64,000 nt of DNA, taken from positions 310,001-374,000 of the forward strand of contig OZ244626.1 of NCBI GenBank assembly GCA_965218495.1, written 5' to 3'. The position numbers and the translations under genes are program-made. Positions 7,807-16,789 of the stretch are shown piece after piece. The DNA is from G965218495 sp965218495. GTDB lineage: Bacteria > Bacteroidota > Rhodothermia > Rhodothermales > Bin80. How positions within the stretch are numbered: position 1 is the stretch's first letter; each line of letters starts with the position of its first letter. Under the pieces are notes generated by a model that saw only the letters and a list, made by a program, of their open reading frames with translations, did not search any database and was not told the origin of the DNA.

Positions 7807-10065
7807 ATGGATTCGAACAACGCTATTGATATGCGCATAACAATCTCTTTCGGACTCGTCTTTGCCCTTACGCTTTGCTTGGCGCTCTCGTCGGGAGCGC
7901 AGGCCATTACCGGCTTTACGGAAGAGGGTGCAAGGGCGCAGCGCTCCCTGGAGCAGCAGTTTGACGGGCTGCTGGATACGGAGAACCTGCGCTCGTGGAT
8001 GCAGCGGATGACCGCCAAGCCTCAGCATGTCGGCTCGCCCCATGCCAAGGCGAACGCGGAATTTATGGTGAATCTATTTAACCAGTGGGGCTACGAAGCC
8101 CGGCTTGCGCGGTACGATGTTTTGGTCCCGATGCCCATTACGCGTCACCTTGAGATGCTTGAGCCTAGCAGCTTCGTGGCCAAATTGATTGAGCCCGGAC
8201 TTGCTCAGGATGCAACTTCAACAGTCCGTGAGAACCGGTTGCCGCCGTACAATGCCTACTCCGCGGACGGAGATGTGACGGCGGAACTGGTGTATGTCAA
8301 CCAGGGTCTGCCGCGTGACTACGAAGTGCTGGACCGACACGGGATCGATGTTGCTGGCAAGATAGTCATCGCGCGTTATGGCGGCTCGTGGCGTGGCCTG
8401 AAGCCGAAGCTTGCTGCAGAGCACGGCGCAGTGGGGTGTATCCTGTATTCTGACCCACGCGACGACGGCTACTTTCAGGGGGACGTATATCCCGAGGGGC
8501 CGTACCGCATGGGCTATGGCACCCAGCGCGGCTCCGTGCTTGATATGCCCCAGTCTCCGGGGGACCCTTTGACGCCTGGCTACGGTGCGACGCCTGATGC
8601 TGAACGGCTGCCCTTGGAAGAGGCAAAGGGCCTCATGAAGATTCCGGTACTGCCGATCGGGTATGCGGATGCCGAGCCGCTGCTCGTGGCGCTGGCTGGC
8701 CCCGTAGCCCCGACCTCATGGCGGGGTGCGCTACCAATAACTTATCATATCGGACCCGGACCGGTGCGGGTGCGAATCAAGCTAGAATTTTCCTGGGATG
8801 TAGTGCCGGCCTACAACGTTATTGCGCTGATGCGGGGCAGTGAGTTCCCAGATGAGTGGGTGTTGCGTGGTAACCACCGCGACGGCTGGGTGTTTGGGGC
8901 CTCCGACCCCATTAGCGGGATGGTGGCACTGATGGAAGAGGCCCGGGCAGTTGGAGAGCTTGCCGCGCAAGGGAAGCGTCCAAGGCGCACGATAATCTAC
9001 GCCGGGTGGGACGCCGAAGAGCCCGGTCTTCTGGGCTCTACCGAATGGGCAGAACACCACGCGGATGAGCTACGTGAGAAGGCCGCCGTATATATCAACT
9101 CCGACGGTAACGGGCGTGGCTTTCTGGGAGCCGGCGGGTCCCACACGTTGGAGCGCCTAGTAAACGAGGTCGCTGCGTCCGTCACCGATCCACAGACTGG
9201 CGTGTCGGTGGCGGAGCGCCTGCGAGCCCGGCGTCAGGTTAGCGGCAACAAAGAGGCTGATGGAAACGGAGACCTGCGCATTTCGCCCTTAGGATCGGGT
9301 TCCGACTACTCGCCGTTCTTGCAGCACTTGGCGGTCGCGTCGCTCAACATCGGCTTTGGCGGTGAGAACGGCGGAGGTTCGTATCATTCTGCCTTTGATT
9401 CGTTTGACCACTACACGCGGTTTCAGGACCCGGGCTTTGCCTATGGACGCGCTTTGGCACAGGTGGGCGGGCGCCTGACGCTACGCATGGCAAACGCCGA
9501 TATCCTTCCATTCAGGATACAGAACTGGGTGTTTCAGGTGGCAAAGTATGTCGACGAGGTGGAAAATCTTACCGGCACTATGCGCGAAGAGTCCGCGCGC
9601 CACAATCTCCTCACGGAGAGTGACGCCTATACCTTGGCCAGCGATCCTCGCAAGTCTTTTGTTGCCCCGGATCCCAAGGAGCCTGTACCCCACCTGAATT
9701 TTGCGCCCCTGCGAAACAGCCTGGTTGTACTCAAGGAGCGCGCAAAGGCGTACGATGCCGCAATGCAGGCACACGGCACGAGCCTGGACCGGCAGCGGCA
9801 GCAGGCACTAAACGGAATCCTCATGCATCTGGAGCGCGCAATGTCGCGGAACGAGGGACTACCCGGCCGCCCGTGGTACCGCCACCAAATCTATGCGCCC
9901 GGTTTGCTGACGGGCTACGGAGTAAAGACGCTGCCCGGCGTGCGGGAAGCCATCGAGGCGCGTGACTGGGATGAGGCCGAGGCACAGGTCGAGATTGCTG
10001 CTGGCGTTCTAGATCGGGTAGCCTCGGAGGTCGCTCGGGCCACGGAGATCTTGCAAGGACAGTGA
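7807..10065 (+). CDS. Exported M28-family metallopeptidase, glutamate carboxypeptidase II type
   Basis: A secreted or periplasmic di-zinc aminopeptidase/carboxypeptidase resembling PSMA/GCPII and transferrin-receptor relatives. From the ATG at 7807 (752 aa; the ATG at 7831 is nearly as good) a signal peptide ends near SSGAQA. An inserted PA domain follows, then the M28 core with the expected zinc ligands and catalytic acid: His357 (NHRDGW), Asp367 (ASDP), Glu404-Glu405 (DAEEPG), Asp433 (INSDGN) and His527 (SYHSAFDSF). The C-terminal helical region matches the TfR-like dimerisation domain. The open frame extends upstream to 7657, but that part overlaps the divergent gene and precedes the signal peptide. 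The substrate is unknown; peptides with acidic C-termini are plausible. Confidence 0.93.
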   Translation: MDSNNAIDMRITISFGLVFALTLCLALSSGAQAITGFTEEGARAQRSLEQQFDGLLDTENLRSWMQRMTAKPQHVGSPHAKANAEFMVNLFNQWGYEARLARYDVLVPMPITRHLEMLEPSSFVAKLIEPGLAQDATSTVRENRLPPYNAYSADGDVTAELVYVNQGLPRDYEVLDRHGIDVAGKIVIARYGGSWRGLKPKLAAEHGAVGCILYSDPRDDGYFQGDVYPEGPYRMGYGTQRGSVLDMPQSPGDPLTPGYGATPDAERLPLEEAKGLMKIPVLPIGYADAEPLLVALAGPVAPTSWRGALPITYHIGPGPVRVRIKLEFSWDVVPAYNVIALMRGSEFPDEWVLRGNHRDGWVFGASDPISGMVALMEEARAVGELAAQGKRPRRTIIYAGWDAEEPGLLGSTEWAEHHADELREKAAVYINSDGNGRGFLGAGGSHTLERLVNEVAASVTDPQTGVSVAERLRARRQVSGNKEADGNGDLRISPLGSGSDYSPFLQHLAVASLNIGFGGENGGGSYHSAFDSFDHYTRFQDPGFAYGRALAQVGGRLTLRMANADILPFRIQNWVFQVAKYVDEVENLTGTMREESARHNLLTESDAYTLASDPRKSFVAPDPKEPVPHLNFAPLRNSLVVLKERAKAYDAAMQAHGTSLDRQRQQALNGILMHLERAMSRNEGLPGRPWYRHQIYAPGLLTGYGVKTLPGVREAIEARDWDEAEAQVEIAAGVLDRVASEVARATEILQGQ

Positions 10066-10550
10066 ACGAAGGCCTTAGCCACCAAGCGTTACACGTTCAG
10101 AATGTGCTGGCCGGCAAAGGCTTGCTTGTTGAAGTCCGTGAGCTCTCTGCCTCTACGCGCACGGCGCAGGATGCGGCCAACGCGATTGGTTGTGCGCTTG
10201 GTCAGATCGTGAAGTCGCTAGTGTTTAAGACAAGGCGCACGGCGCAACCCATTCTGGTTCTAGCCAGCGGCTCCACACGCGTAGATACCAGGAAGCTACG
10301 CGTTCTGGTCGGCGAGAAGATCGGAAAGGCGGATGCAGACTTTGTGCGAATTCATACTGGGTATGCCATTGGCGGGGTCGCGCCCGTGGGGCATCCTGCA
10401 CTGCTGAGAGCGTTTGTGGACCGGGAGCTACTACAGTACGACTGCGTGTGGGTCGCGGCGGGCACGCCGCATGCGGTCTTTTCGTGCGCGCCTAGCTTTC
10501 TGGCAAGGCTGGGTCCAGTAGCAGATCTCAAACTGGATTCAGCGCCATGA
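10062..10550 (+). CDS. YbaK/ProX-type aminoacyl-tRNA deacylase domain protein
   Basis: A single-domain YbaK protein (162 aa) of the family that hydrolyses mischarged aminoacyl-tRNAs such as Cys-tRNA(Pro) or Ala-tRNA(Pro). The conserved IVKSLVFK lysine segment, ILVLASGSTRVDTRKL and GYAIGGVAPVGH are all present. It starts with GTG overlapping the stop of the M28 peptidase (GTGA), so it is coupled to that gene. Its 3' end overlaps coaX on the other strand by 23 bp. The exact tRNA specificity cannot be read by eye. Confidence 0.9.
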   Translation: MNEGLSHQALHVQNVLAGKGLLVEVRELSASTRTAQDAANAIGCALGQIVKSLVFKTRRTAQPILVLASGSTRVDTRKLRVLVGEKIGKADADFVRIHTGYAIGGVAPVGHPALLRAFVDRELLQYDCVWVAAGTPHAVFSCAPSFLARLGPVADLKLDSAP

Positions 10551-11268
10551 GATGCCGCACACCTCGCAAGACGAGGTCTGGATCTACATGGTTGATGCCA
10601 GAAACGTGTTGGTGCAGAAAGGCGTGCCACCCTCCGGTGACCACCACAACACGCCGTTTTCCGAGTTCTGACGTGAGGCGGTCCACACTGCTGCGGACGC
10701 GATCTATGAGGCCATAAAGGACTCCGGACTGCAGCGCCTCATTCGTTGTCGTGCCGATCATTCCAGGTAGCCGGTATACGGAGATGCGTGGCAGGGCAGC
10801 CGTGCCACGGGAAAGGGTCCGCCATTCCAGTTCAGGTCCGACCCCTATAGATCCACCGAGATACTGCCCATCCCGAATCACATCCACGGTAAGCGCCGTG
10901 CCGGCGTCGACGATGATGGTTGGTAGGCCTTGGCTGTAACAATGCCAAGCCGCGGCCGCGGCGGCGAGCCGGTCCACGCCTAGGGTGCCGGGAGTGCGGT
11001 ACTTTAACGCAAACGGGAGCGAGAGTCCGTGATGCACGGCAAAGATGGGGATGTTGGTGGTGCGCTCTAGCAGCGCCCGAACGCGAACCTGCTTAGCCGG
11101 CACAACGCTGGAGATCCCAACGCGGACAGGCCCATACGCCCGAAGGTCGTCTGCAAGCCGTTCTTCCCATGTCTCCGACCACGCGCTGGAGCGGACAACT
11201 ATCAATTCATCGTTGTCAAAAAGCGCGGTCTTTATCCGGCTGTTGCCTATGTCTACAGTGAGCCACAT
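10528..11268 (-). CDS. coaX: Type III pantothenate kinase
   Basis: Phosphorylates pantothenate, the first committed step of coenzyme A synthesis; type III enzymes need a monovalent cation and are not inhibited by CoA. The 246-residue ASKHA-fold protein has the DIGNSRIK phosphate motif at the N-terminus, GVDRLAAAAAA, and DAGTALTVDV with the catalytic Asp. The usual GGxIxPG loop reads GGSIGVG, a mild deviation. It lies 1 nt downstream of the birA stop and is surely cotranscribed with it. Its end overlaps the YbaK gene convergently. Confidence 0.95.
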   Translation of the reverse strand: MWLTVDIGNSRIKTALFDNDELIVVRSSAWSETWEERLADDLRAYGPVRVGISSVVPAKQVRVRALLERTTNIPIFAVHHGLSLPFALKYRTPGTLGVDRLAAAAAAWHCYSQGLPTIIVDAGTALTVDVIRDGQYLGGSIGVGPELEWRTLSRGTAALPRISVYRLPGMIGTTTNEALQSGVLYGLIDRVRSSVDRLTSELGKRRVVVVTGGWHAFLHQHVSGINHVDPDLVLRGVRHLMALNPV

Positions 11269-11269
11269 C

Positions 11270-12055
11270 CTATGCCAGCACTGTCAGCAACGCTGGGTCG
11301 CCTGCGTGGATGATGCATTCTCCCTCCGCCGTTTGCAACCGCAAAGCCCCGCGATTAGTTACTCCTATTGCAGTACCGGTCGCCGGTGGGGGCCCTTGGA
11401 CATGCATCACTTGTCCAAGTCCTTGCATCCGGCGGGTGTAGGCTTGACAGATTTTAGAGGAGTCTTGAAAAAGGGTTTCGTAGCGCTCCTCAAGATTTGC
11501 CAAAACACGGGCCAGGAGCGCCGCACGCGGGACCTGCCGGCCCAATTCTAAGAGCAGAGAAGTCGCACGCTGTTCCAACTCGGGCGGGAATGAGTCTTGG
11601 TTCACATTGAGGCCAATTCCCAACACGACCACATGTGCGCCGGTGTGCGACAGCACGGATTCGAGCAGCATGCCAGAGCACTTGCGCCCGCAGAGCAGTA
11701 TGTCATTGGGCCACTTGATGGAGACCTCTAGCGGCGTGGCCACTTTGTGTATGGCATCTGCAACTGCAAGGCTCGCTGCCAAGGTGATGAGTCCGAGGTG
11801 CGTCGGCTTAAGGCGCGGCCTAAGGACAATGGAAAACATCAGGTTCTTTCCCGGTGCGGCTTCCCAGCGCCGGCCATGGCGTCCACGCCCTGCACGCTGA
11901 TACTCGGCAATCAGCACGCTACCTTCCGGAGCGTTCGAGTCGGCCCACGCCATTGCAAGGGTGTTGGTTGAATCCGCGACGTCATAAGCGCGCAGCGAAT
12001 GCCCAAAAGTCCGCGTGGTGAGAAGTGTCTGGACCCGCTTTGCCAGCTCATTCAT
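11270..12055 (-). CDS. birA: Biotin--[acetyl-CoA-carboxylase] ligase (class I, no HTH)
   Basis: Attaches biotin to the carrier protein of acetyl-CoA carboxylase; the accA gene is also in this window. From the ATG at 12055 the product has 261 residues, with the biotinyl-AMP loop GRGRHGRRW, KNLMFSIVLRP, and KWPNDILLCGRKCSGMLLE. There is no N-terminal DNA-binding domain, so this is an enzyme only, not a repressor. The open frame reaches 12313, but the extra N-terminal stretch is unrelated sequence overlapping the upstream lipoprotein gene. BirA and coaX share an operon, as they do in several bacterial groups. Confidence 0.93.
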   Translation of the reverse strand: MNELAKRVQTLLTTRTFGHSLRAYDVADSTNTLAMAWADSNAPEGSVLIAEYQRAGRGRHGRRWEAAPGKNLMFSIVLRPRLKPTHLGLITLAASLAVADAIHKVATPLEVSIKWPNDILLCGRKCSGMLLESVLSHTGAHVVVLGIGLNVNQDSFPPELEQRATSLLLELGRQVPRAALLARVLANLEERYETLFQDSSKICQAYTRRMQGLGQVMHVQGPPPATGTAIGVTNRGALRLQTAEGECIIHAGDPALLTVLA

Positions 12056-12089
12056 CGCAGACGCTTCATTAAGTGCTGGCGGCAGTCTG

Positions 12090-12848
12090 TCATTGGGGCA
12101 TAGATTCGCGGTAGTCGTACACCGTCGTGGATTGCCCCAAGCGGCGCGCGAGCCGCAATGGAAGTGCGAGATTTGTTGACATGTGAATGTGATGGGGGAC
12201 CCACGCACCATGCGCGTCGGGACGAACCTGCAGGAAATAGCGGGTGTTTTCCGAGAAAAAGAACGATTGGCGTACCTGTTCCCAATAGAAAGCTGTGAGC
12301 GTTCCCTGGTCAAGGTAGTATCGGGCCTTCTGCACAGGTTGAGCCGAGTTGGGCCGTGCCTCTATTGCAATTACCTGTACGGGGCGATTCCACATCACCG
12401 TGTCCAGCAGGATTCGATAGATAAAGTCCTCCGCGAAGCGAGTGCTGAGGTGGGCAGGGTTTTTTTCAACAATATGTTCGGCCAACGCGCCTACTCGGAG
12501 CAAGCTAGCTGGTGCGCCGGCGAAGCCTTCAGCAAACGAGCCCGTCCTGCCTTCGGCTACGATCACCGCATCCCTGCCCAGATCTTGGCGTACAACGCGC
12601 ATAACGGTAGCCGACGGCCGCTGTCCAATTTGCTGCCACATGCGCGAAAAACGAGTATGTGCGCGCGCACTAACTTGAGCAAATGAATGTGTGAGTGTTG
12701 AGTCGTCGGCAGCGCTAAGGAGCGAGAGGGCACGCGCTGCCTCGGCTTCTTCTGCTGGCGAAGGGGGCTCAGGCCGCGCCGCGCATCCTGACAGCATCAA
12801 GAGCAATATCAAAGTGCCGATGTACACCAGAGAATTGGAAATAGCCAT
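12090..12848 (-). CDS. Predicted outer-membrane or periplasmic lipoprotein of unknown function
   Basis: From the ATG at 12848 (252 aa) the product has a short n-region, a hydrophobic core (LVYIGTLILLLML) and a lipobox LSGC, so it should be lipidated on the cysteine. The mature part has an acidic helical N-terminus, a central region with RVVRQDLGRDAVIVAEGR, and a beta-rich C-terminus (ARYYLDQGTLTAFYWEQ). I do not recognise a family; a LolA/LppX-like carrier fold is only a guess. It is 34 bp upstream of birA on the same strand and probably in that operon. Its start codon lies inside the divergent phosphatase gene (29-bp 5' overlap). Confidence 0.75.
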   Translation of the reverse strand: MAISNSLVYIGTLILLLMLSGCAARPEPPSPAEEAEAARALSLLSAADDSTLTHSFAQVSARAHTRFSRMWQQIGQRPSATVMRVVRQDLGRDAVIVAEGRTGSFAEGFAGAPASLLRVGALAEHIVEKNPAHLSTRFAEDFIYRILLDTVMWNRPVQVIAIEARPNSAQPVQKARYYLDQGTLTAFYWEQVRQSFFFSENTRYFLQVRPDAHGAWVPHHIHMSTNLALPLRLARRLGQSTTVYDYRESMPQ

Positions 12849-13614
12849 CCAAGCGGCGCAGGCCGCTGCGGGACTGATCCGAGCCCAGGCTGGGAAAGTC
12901 CCTGACGCTAAGATTCGGGAAAAGGGCTTCAATGATTTGGTTACTACCACCGACGAGGCCGCGCAAGCTACCATAATACGCACCTTGCGTGAAGCGTTTC
13001 CCCAGTACGGTTTCTTAGCCGAAGAAGCCCCTGGAGGCGCCCCGCCCGGGGTGCCGCGCTGGATCATTGATCCGATCGATGGCACGGTCAACTTTGCTCA
13101 TGGAATACCACCGTATGCCGTAAGCATTGCTTTGGAGGTGTATCGCCAGATACAGATTGGGGTGGTGCTGGAAGCTGCGTCAGGAGAGCTCTTTACAGCT
13201 ATCCGCGGACAAGGTGCATTGCGGAACGGCGAGCCTGTATCCGTGAGTAGCCGGCCGCGTCTTGCGGGCTCGGTGGTAGCAACGGGATTTCCTTACAAAG
13301 ATTTTAGTACTGCTAAGCAGTACTTGGAGGTGCTTCATCGCTTTCTTGCGGAGACGCGCGGGGTGCGCCGGTTTGGGGCCGCGTCAATAGACTTGGCGTA
13401 CGTAGCGTGCGGGCTGTTTGACGGCTTCTTCGAAACGAGACTGCGGGCTTGGGATGTGGCGGCCGGCTCCCTAATCGTTGCCGAAGCAGGCGGACGCGTA
13501 ACGGACTTTGCCGGCGAAACCAACGCAACCTACAGCGGGAGTATCGTCGCGTCCAACTCGTGGGTCCATGAGGAAATGTTGCTGCTTATCACGCCGCTGA
13601 GGCTGGCGATGTGA
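12820..13614 (+). CDS. Inositol monophosphatase family protein
   Basis: A Mg2+-dependent phosphatase of the IMPase/SuhB/CysQ superfamily, 264 residues from the ATG at 12820. Metal-site motifs are in order: EEAPGG near residue 68, DPIDGTVNFAHGIP (the D-P-I-D-G-T signature), and the C-terminal WDVAAGSLIVAEAGG. In-frame sequence extends upstream to 12691 but lacks family similarity and lies inside the divergent lipoprotein gene. Substrate is likely myo-inositol 1-phosphate or a related sugar phosphate; motif reading does not separate SuhB from other branches. Confidence 0.92.
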   Translation: MYTRELEIAIQAAQAAAGLIRAQAGKVPDAKIREKGFNDLVTTTDEAAQATIIRTLREAFPQYGFLAEEAPGGAPPGVPRWIIDPIDGTVNFAHGIPPYAVSIALEVYRQIQIGVVLEAASGELFTAIRGQGALRNGEPVSVSSRPRLAGSVVATGFPYKDFSTAKQYLEVLHRFLAETRGVRRFGAASIDLAYVACGLFDGFFETRLRAWDVAAGSLIVAEAGGRVTDFAGETNATYSGSIVASNSWVHEEMLLLITPLRLAM

Positions 13615-13617
13615 ACG

Positions 13618-13649
13618 TTTGACAAGGCAAAAGCGTTTACATATGCTTA
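13618..13649 (+). promoter_or_regulatory. Possible fabI promoter
   Basis: A TTTG (13618-13621) is followed after 20 nt by TATGCTTA (13642-13649), a partial match to the TTTG-N20-TAnnTTTG arrangement of Bacteroidota promoters. It sits 40 nt before the fabI ATG in the 74-bp gap after the phosphatase gene. Two mismatches in the -7 box make this tentative. Confidence 0.3.
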
Positions 13650-13688
13650 ATCAATAATGGACTGCACTCCGGCACGTGCCACGGTACA

Positions 13689-14513
13689 ATGAGTAGCAAA
13701 GGTTACGGTTTGCTCGCGGGCAAGACGGGCGTCATATTTGGTGCGCTTAACGATAAGAGCCTCGCGTGGGCTATCGCAGAGGCCGTGCATCGTGAGGGCG
13801 CTCGGTTTGTGTTGTCCAATGCTCCGGTGGCCAAGCGTCTTGGGGCCCTGGCGAGCCTGGCGGAGAAGACTAATAGTCCATTGCTTTGGGCGGATGCCAC
13901 CAAAGACGAAGACTTGCGCATCCTCTTTGAGGAAGCACACAAAGCCTTGGGGCCCATCGACTTTATTGTGCATGCCATCGGCATGGGTGTCAATGTTCGC
14001 AAGCGTCGCGCCTATGAGAAGCTCAACTACGACTGGTATGCCAAGACGCTGGATATCTCCGCCGTAAGCTTGCATCGCATCGTGCGCCACGCGCTGGAAA
14101 CCGGTGCGATTGCGGACGGTGCATCCATTGTGGCGCTGTCGTACATCGGGGCGCAGCGGTCATTCTCCAAGTACCAGGAGATGGGAGATGCCAAGGCGCT
14201 CCTGGAGAGCATCGTTCGTACCTGGGGGGCGCGCTTGGGTCAACGCAATATTCGCATTAACGCAATCTCGCAGAGTCCAACCCGGACGACGGCAGGGACG
14301 GGAATCGCGGGCTTTGACGCTATGTACGAATACGGCCGTCGGCTTTCGCCCTTGGGCAATGCAGACGCGGCTAGTTGTGCCGACTATACGGTCACGCTTC
14401 TGAGTGATTTGACCCGTATGGTGACCATGCAGACGCTCTACCATGATGGCGGCTTTAGCAGCATGGGAATCACTGACGAAATTGTTGCAGCGTTGGCGTG
14501 CGACGCACCGTGA
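13689..14513 (+). CDS. fabI: Enoyl-[acyl-carrier-protein] reductase (NADH)
   Basis: Catalyses the last reduction of each type II fatty-acid elongation cycle. The 274-residue SDR-type protein has the FabI N-terminus LLAGKTGVIFGALNDKSLAW and AIGMGVN in the cofactor region. The FabI-specific catalytic pair is Tyr162 and Lys169 (Y-x6-K in SKYQEMGDAKALLES), with the outer Tyr152 in LSYIGAQ. The C-terminal YHDGGFSSMGI is typical. It has its own upstream gap with a possible promoter and is followed by an L,D-transpeptidase gene on the same strand. Confidence 0.96.
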   Translation: MSSKGYGLLAGKTGVIFGALNDKSLAWAIAEAVHREGARFVLSNAPVAKRLGALASLAEKTNSPLLWADATKDEDLRILFEEAHKALGPIDFIVHAIGMGVNVRKRRAYEKLNYDWYAKTLDISAVSLHRIVRHALETGAIADGASIVALSYIGAQRSFSKYQEMGDAKALLESIVRTWGARLGQRNIRINAISQSPTRTTAGTGIAGFDAMYEYGRRLSPLGNADAASCADYTVTLLSDLTRMVTMQTLYHDGGFSSMGITDEIVAALACDAP

Positions 14514-14556
14514 CTATTGGACGCCGCTGTTGCATAAAGGTGTTTGCCACACTTTC

Positions 14557-15327
14557 ATGATTTCCCTGCGCTGGATGCGCATCCCGACCTTGGTCATATG
14601 CTTGGTAGTGCTGGTACCGGGCGCCTATGCCCAATCGGCGCCGCCGGACCCGGTCGACATGGGCGGTGCAGTCTACTACGCGGTGGAAAGGCAGGCCATG
14701 GTCTATTTTGAGCCCAACAAGCAGCGTCCCTACGTGCGCCTCGGCTTTCGGGAGCCGGTTTATGTCCTTTCGTCCGACGATGGCTGGAGCCGCGTGCACA
14801 CGCAGGATGGGGCCTATGGCTACGTGTCCAATGAGGCCATTTCTAATGTGTGGATACGAGTCTCGAAGCTGCTCAAACGCCTCTACCTGTATCAGGGAAC
14901 AAAACTGGTGATGGAGTCGCCCGCGGACTTCGGGTTCAACTCGTATTCGGATAAGGAAAAAAGGGGTAGTGAAGGTGAGCGTAACCATTGGCGTACGCCT
15001 GAAGGTGCATTCTTCGTGGTTCGCAAGAATCCACGCAGTCAGTTTTACAAGGCATTGCTTCTCAACTATCCGAATGCCGAAGATGCCGAGCGTGGATTGC
15101 GCAAGGGGCTCATCTCACAGTCAGAGCACGACGCGATAATGGCGGCAGAAAAGGCGTCAAAGGTTCCTCCGATGGACACGTCTCTGGGTGGAATGATAGA
15201 GATCCATGGCGCTGGCACTGGCCTCTCCACCAACTGGACGCAGGGGTGCGTGGCTGTGGAGAATTCGCAGATGGATCGGCTTTGGGGGTGGGTGCAGGAA
15301 GGGACCCCCGTAATCATCGAAAAGTAG
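14557..15327 (+). CDS. L,D-transpeptidase (YkuD) with SH3-like domain
   Basis: An exported cell-wall enzyme forming 3-3 cross-links or attaching proteins to peptidoglycan. From the ATG at 14557 (256 aa) a signal peptide ends near PGAYAQS. An SH3b-like segment follows (MVYFEPNKQRPYVRLGF ... GYVSNEAI), then the YkuD domain with its histidine motif IEIHGAG and nucleophile Cys231 in WTQGCVAV. The open frame starts earlier, inside fabI, but the signal peptide sets the start. The next gene begins 4 bp downstream. Confidence 0.93.
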   Translation: MISLRWMRIPTLVICLVVLVPGAYAQSAPPDPVDMGGAVYYAVERQAMVYFEPNKQRPYVRLGFREPVYVLSSDDGWSRVHTQDGAYGYVSNEAISNVWIRVSKLLKRLYLYQGTKLVMESPADFGFNSYSDKEKRGSEGERNHWRTPEGAFFVVRKNPRSQFYKALLLNYPNAEDAERGLRKGLISQSEHDAIMAAEKASKVPPMDTSLGGMIEIHGAGTGLSTNWTQGCVAVENSQMDRLWGWVQEGTPVIIEK

Positions 15328-15331
15328 CCCG

Positions 15332-15943
15332 GTGCCTGTTGCAGTAGATGCCAATCAATACGAGAGTGCCAACATGGACAGGCACGCTCGCACTGGGCGC
15401 ATCGCCCGATGGCACCTTCGTAGCATAAACGAAGCCATCTTTCAGTTGGTAACGAAGTCGAGGGCGCAGTCTGTCCTTGACGCTGGATGCGGCGAAGGCT
15501 TTGTCACTGGATATCTGGCTGAGCGGAATCCCAGCCTTAAGCTTACCGGCATAGATTTGAGCCGTGATGCCATTGCCTATGCACGCAAGCACTTTGGAAA
15601 TGCTGCGACTTTCTCCACTGGCAGCGTGCTTAAGCTGCCGTATGAAGACGCCTCATTCGACACGGTCGTATGCAGCGAGGTCCTGGAGCATATTGTGGAT
15701 TGGGATGGTGCTATTGCAGAGCTCAAGCGAGTAGCGCGACGCCATGTGGTCATCACTGTGCCACATGAGCCGTATTTCAAAGCACTTAACGATCTGGGTC
15801 GGGCAGTTCGGTTCTGTCAGGATCCGGGCCACGTGAATTTCTGGTCCTGGTCGGCCTTCAAGTCGATGATAGGGGCGAATTTCGCAACTGCGATAATGCA
15901 GCGAAAGCACGTCATCTACCAGCTTGCGCTGGGGCGTTTGTAG
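15332..15943 (+). CDS. Class I SAM-dependent methyltransferase
   Basis: A Rossmann-fold methyltransferase of 203 residues starting with GTG. Motif I is VLDAGCGEGFVTGY, the acidic loop is LTGIDLSRDAIAYAR, and motifs further on include FDTVVCSEVLEHI. The pattern is Methyltransf_11, and the C-terminal part (DPGHVNFWSWSAFKSMI) suggests a small-molecule or lipid substrate. Only 4 bp separate it from the L,D-transpeptidase stop, so the two form a unit. The substrate cannot be deduced. It is the last intact gene before the accessory island. Confidence 0.85.
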   Translation: MPVAVDANQYESANMDRHARTGRIARWHLRSINEAIFQLVTKSRAQSVLDAGCGEGFVTGYLAERNPSLKLTGIDLSRDAIAYARKHFGNAATFSTGSVLKLPYEDASFDTVVCSEVLEHIVDWDGAIAELKRVARRHVVITVPHEPYFKALNDLGRAVRFCQDPGHVNFWSWSAFKSMIGANFATAIMQRKHVIYQLALGRL

Positions 15944-16789
15944 CCGACTGTTGCTCGGCCTGCTCCATGATGCCGAAGTTGCTCTCTGCTTACTGCCCGG
16001 ACAAGGGACACCGGAAGAATGAAACCTATAGGAGTTACCGTGGTGCTCCAGATCCGAAATAGCCGATTTCGACTGCAGGTTGCCTGGCATTGGGGCATGA
16101 TTCAGAGCTTTATCCCATTGCAAGGCCATGCCTTGACGGATTTCGGGCACGGTATCATCGTGTGCCCCGGCCGATGGAAGGCCTGCAAGGAGCTTACGAA
16201 AACGGACGCTAACTGATGTGAATAGAGAAACTCGTCAAAATGGATGTGCTGATTTTGGACGATGCGGGCCTCGGCTACGTCACAATTGTGCAGCAGTGGT
16301 ATTTGCCAGAGCTGATGGGCGACCGGGCCGCTACCCGCTCCACCATCGTCGCCAGCCAATATCCCGTCAACAATGGCATGTGGCAGTGGTAGATCCAACC
16401 CTGGCTGCCGCCATTCCGGGCCGCTTCATCCACAAAGCGCACGGAATTCCACTGGTGGGAGAATCCATGCGCAAAAAGCACGAGTTGAACGCGAGATCAG
16501 AAAACCCCCGAACGTAATGCTCCCGGATTGGGTACGCACAAGCCAAAGGGCCCAATTCAATCGGATGGGTGGCCCGCTTAAATCTTACAGAGTTGGCCAC
16601 GTGACCGGAGTACGCAACTCCTGAGTTGGGTCCAAGGTAACCGTGGAAAGCAGTACTGATAACAGGGATCCGTGGGTATATTTGCGACGGTGTCCGTATT
16701 CGCTCGAGGTCGTGTCGAGACTCGGCAGGATCATTTCCTGGCAATCCTGTTATGTATGGTTTTCACCTTCGCAAATAAACGCGAATTAG
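15944..16789. mobile_element. IS21-family remnant and flanking gene-free DNA
   Basis: Outside the istB fragment I find no intact gene in this stretch. Sequence just after istB (about 16545-16610, containing GGGCCCAATTCAATCGGATG and GGTGGCCCGCTT) resembles the right terminal region of IS21-family elements. The part before istB (15944-16221) has no recognisable coding content and may be further degraded IS DNA. The block marks the left boundary of the accessory island. Confidence 0.5.
16222..16517 (+). pseudogene. Decayed istB (IS21 helper ATPase) fragment
   Basis: The C-terminal third of an IstB-type ATPase is visible across two frames. The first frame reads EKLVKMDVLILDDAGLGYVT (the Walker B region of IstB) and continues to STIVASQYPVNNGMWQW. 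After a frameshift near 16380 the second frame reads VVDPTLAAAIPGRFIHKAHG and then LVGESMRKK, the classic IstB C-terminus. The Walker A part and the partner istA are missing, so this is a dead remnant. Confidence 0.8.

Noticed and set aside
12055..12313. 86-codon N-terminal extension of birA
   Set aside because: It overlaps the lipoprotein gene in another frame and has no resemblance to an HTH or any BirA domain.
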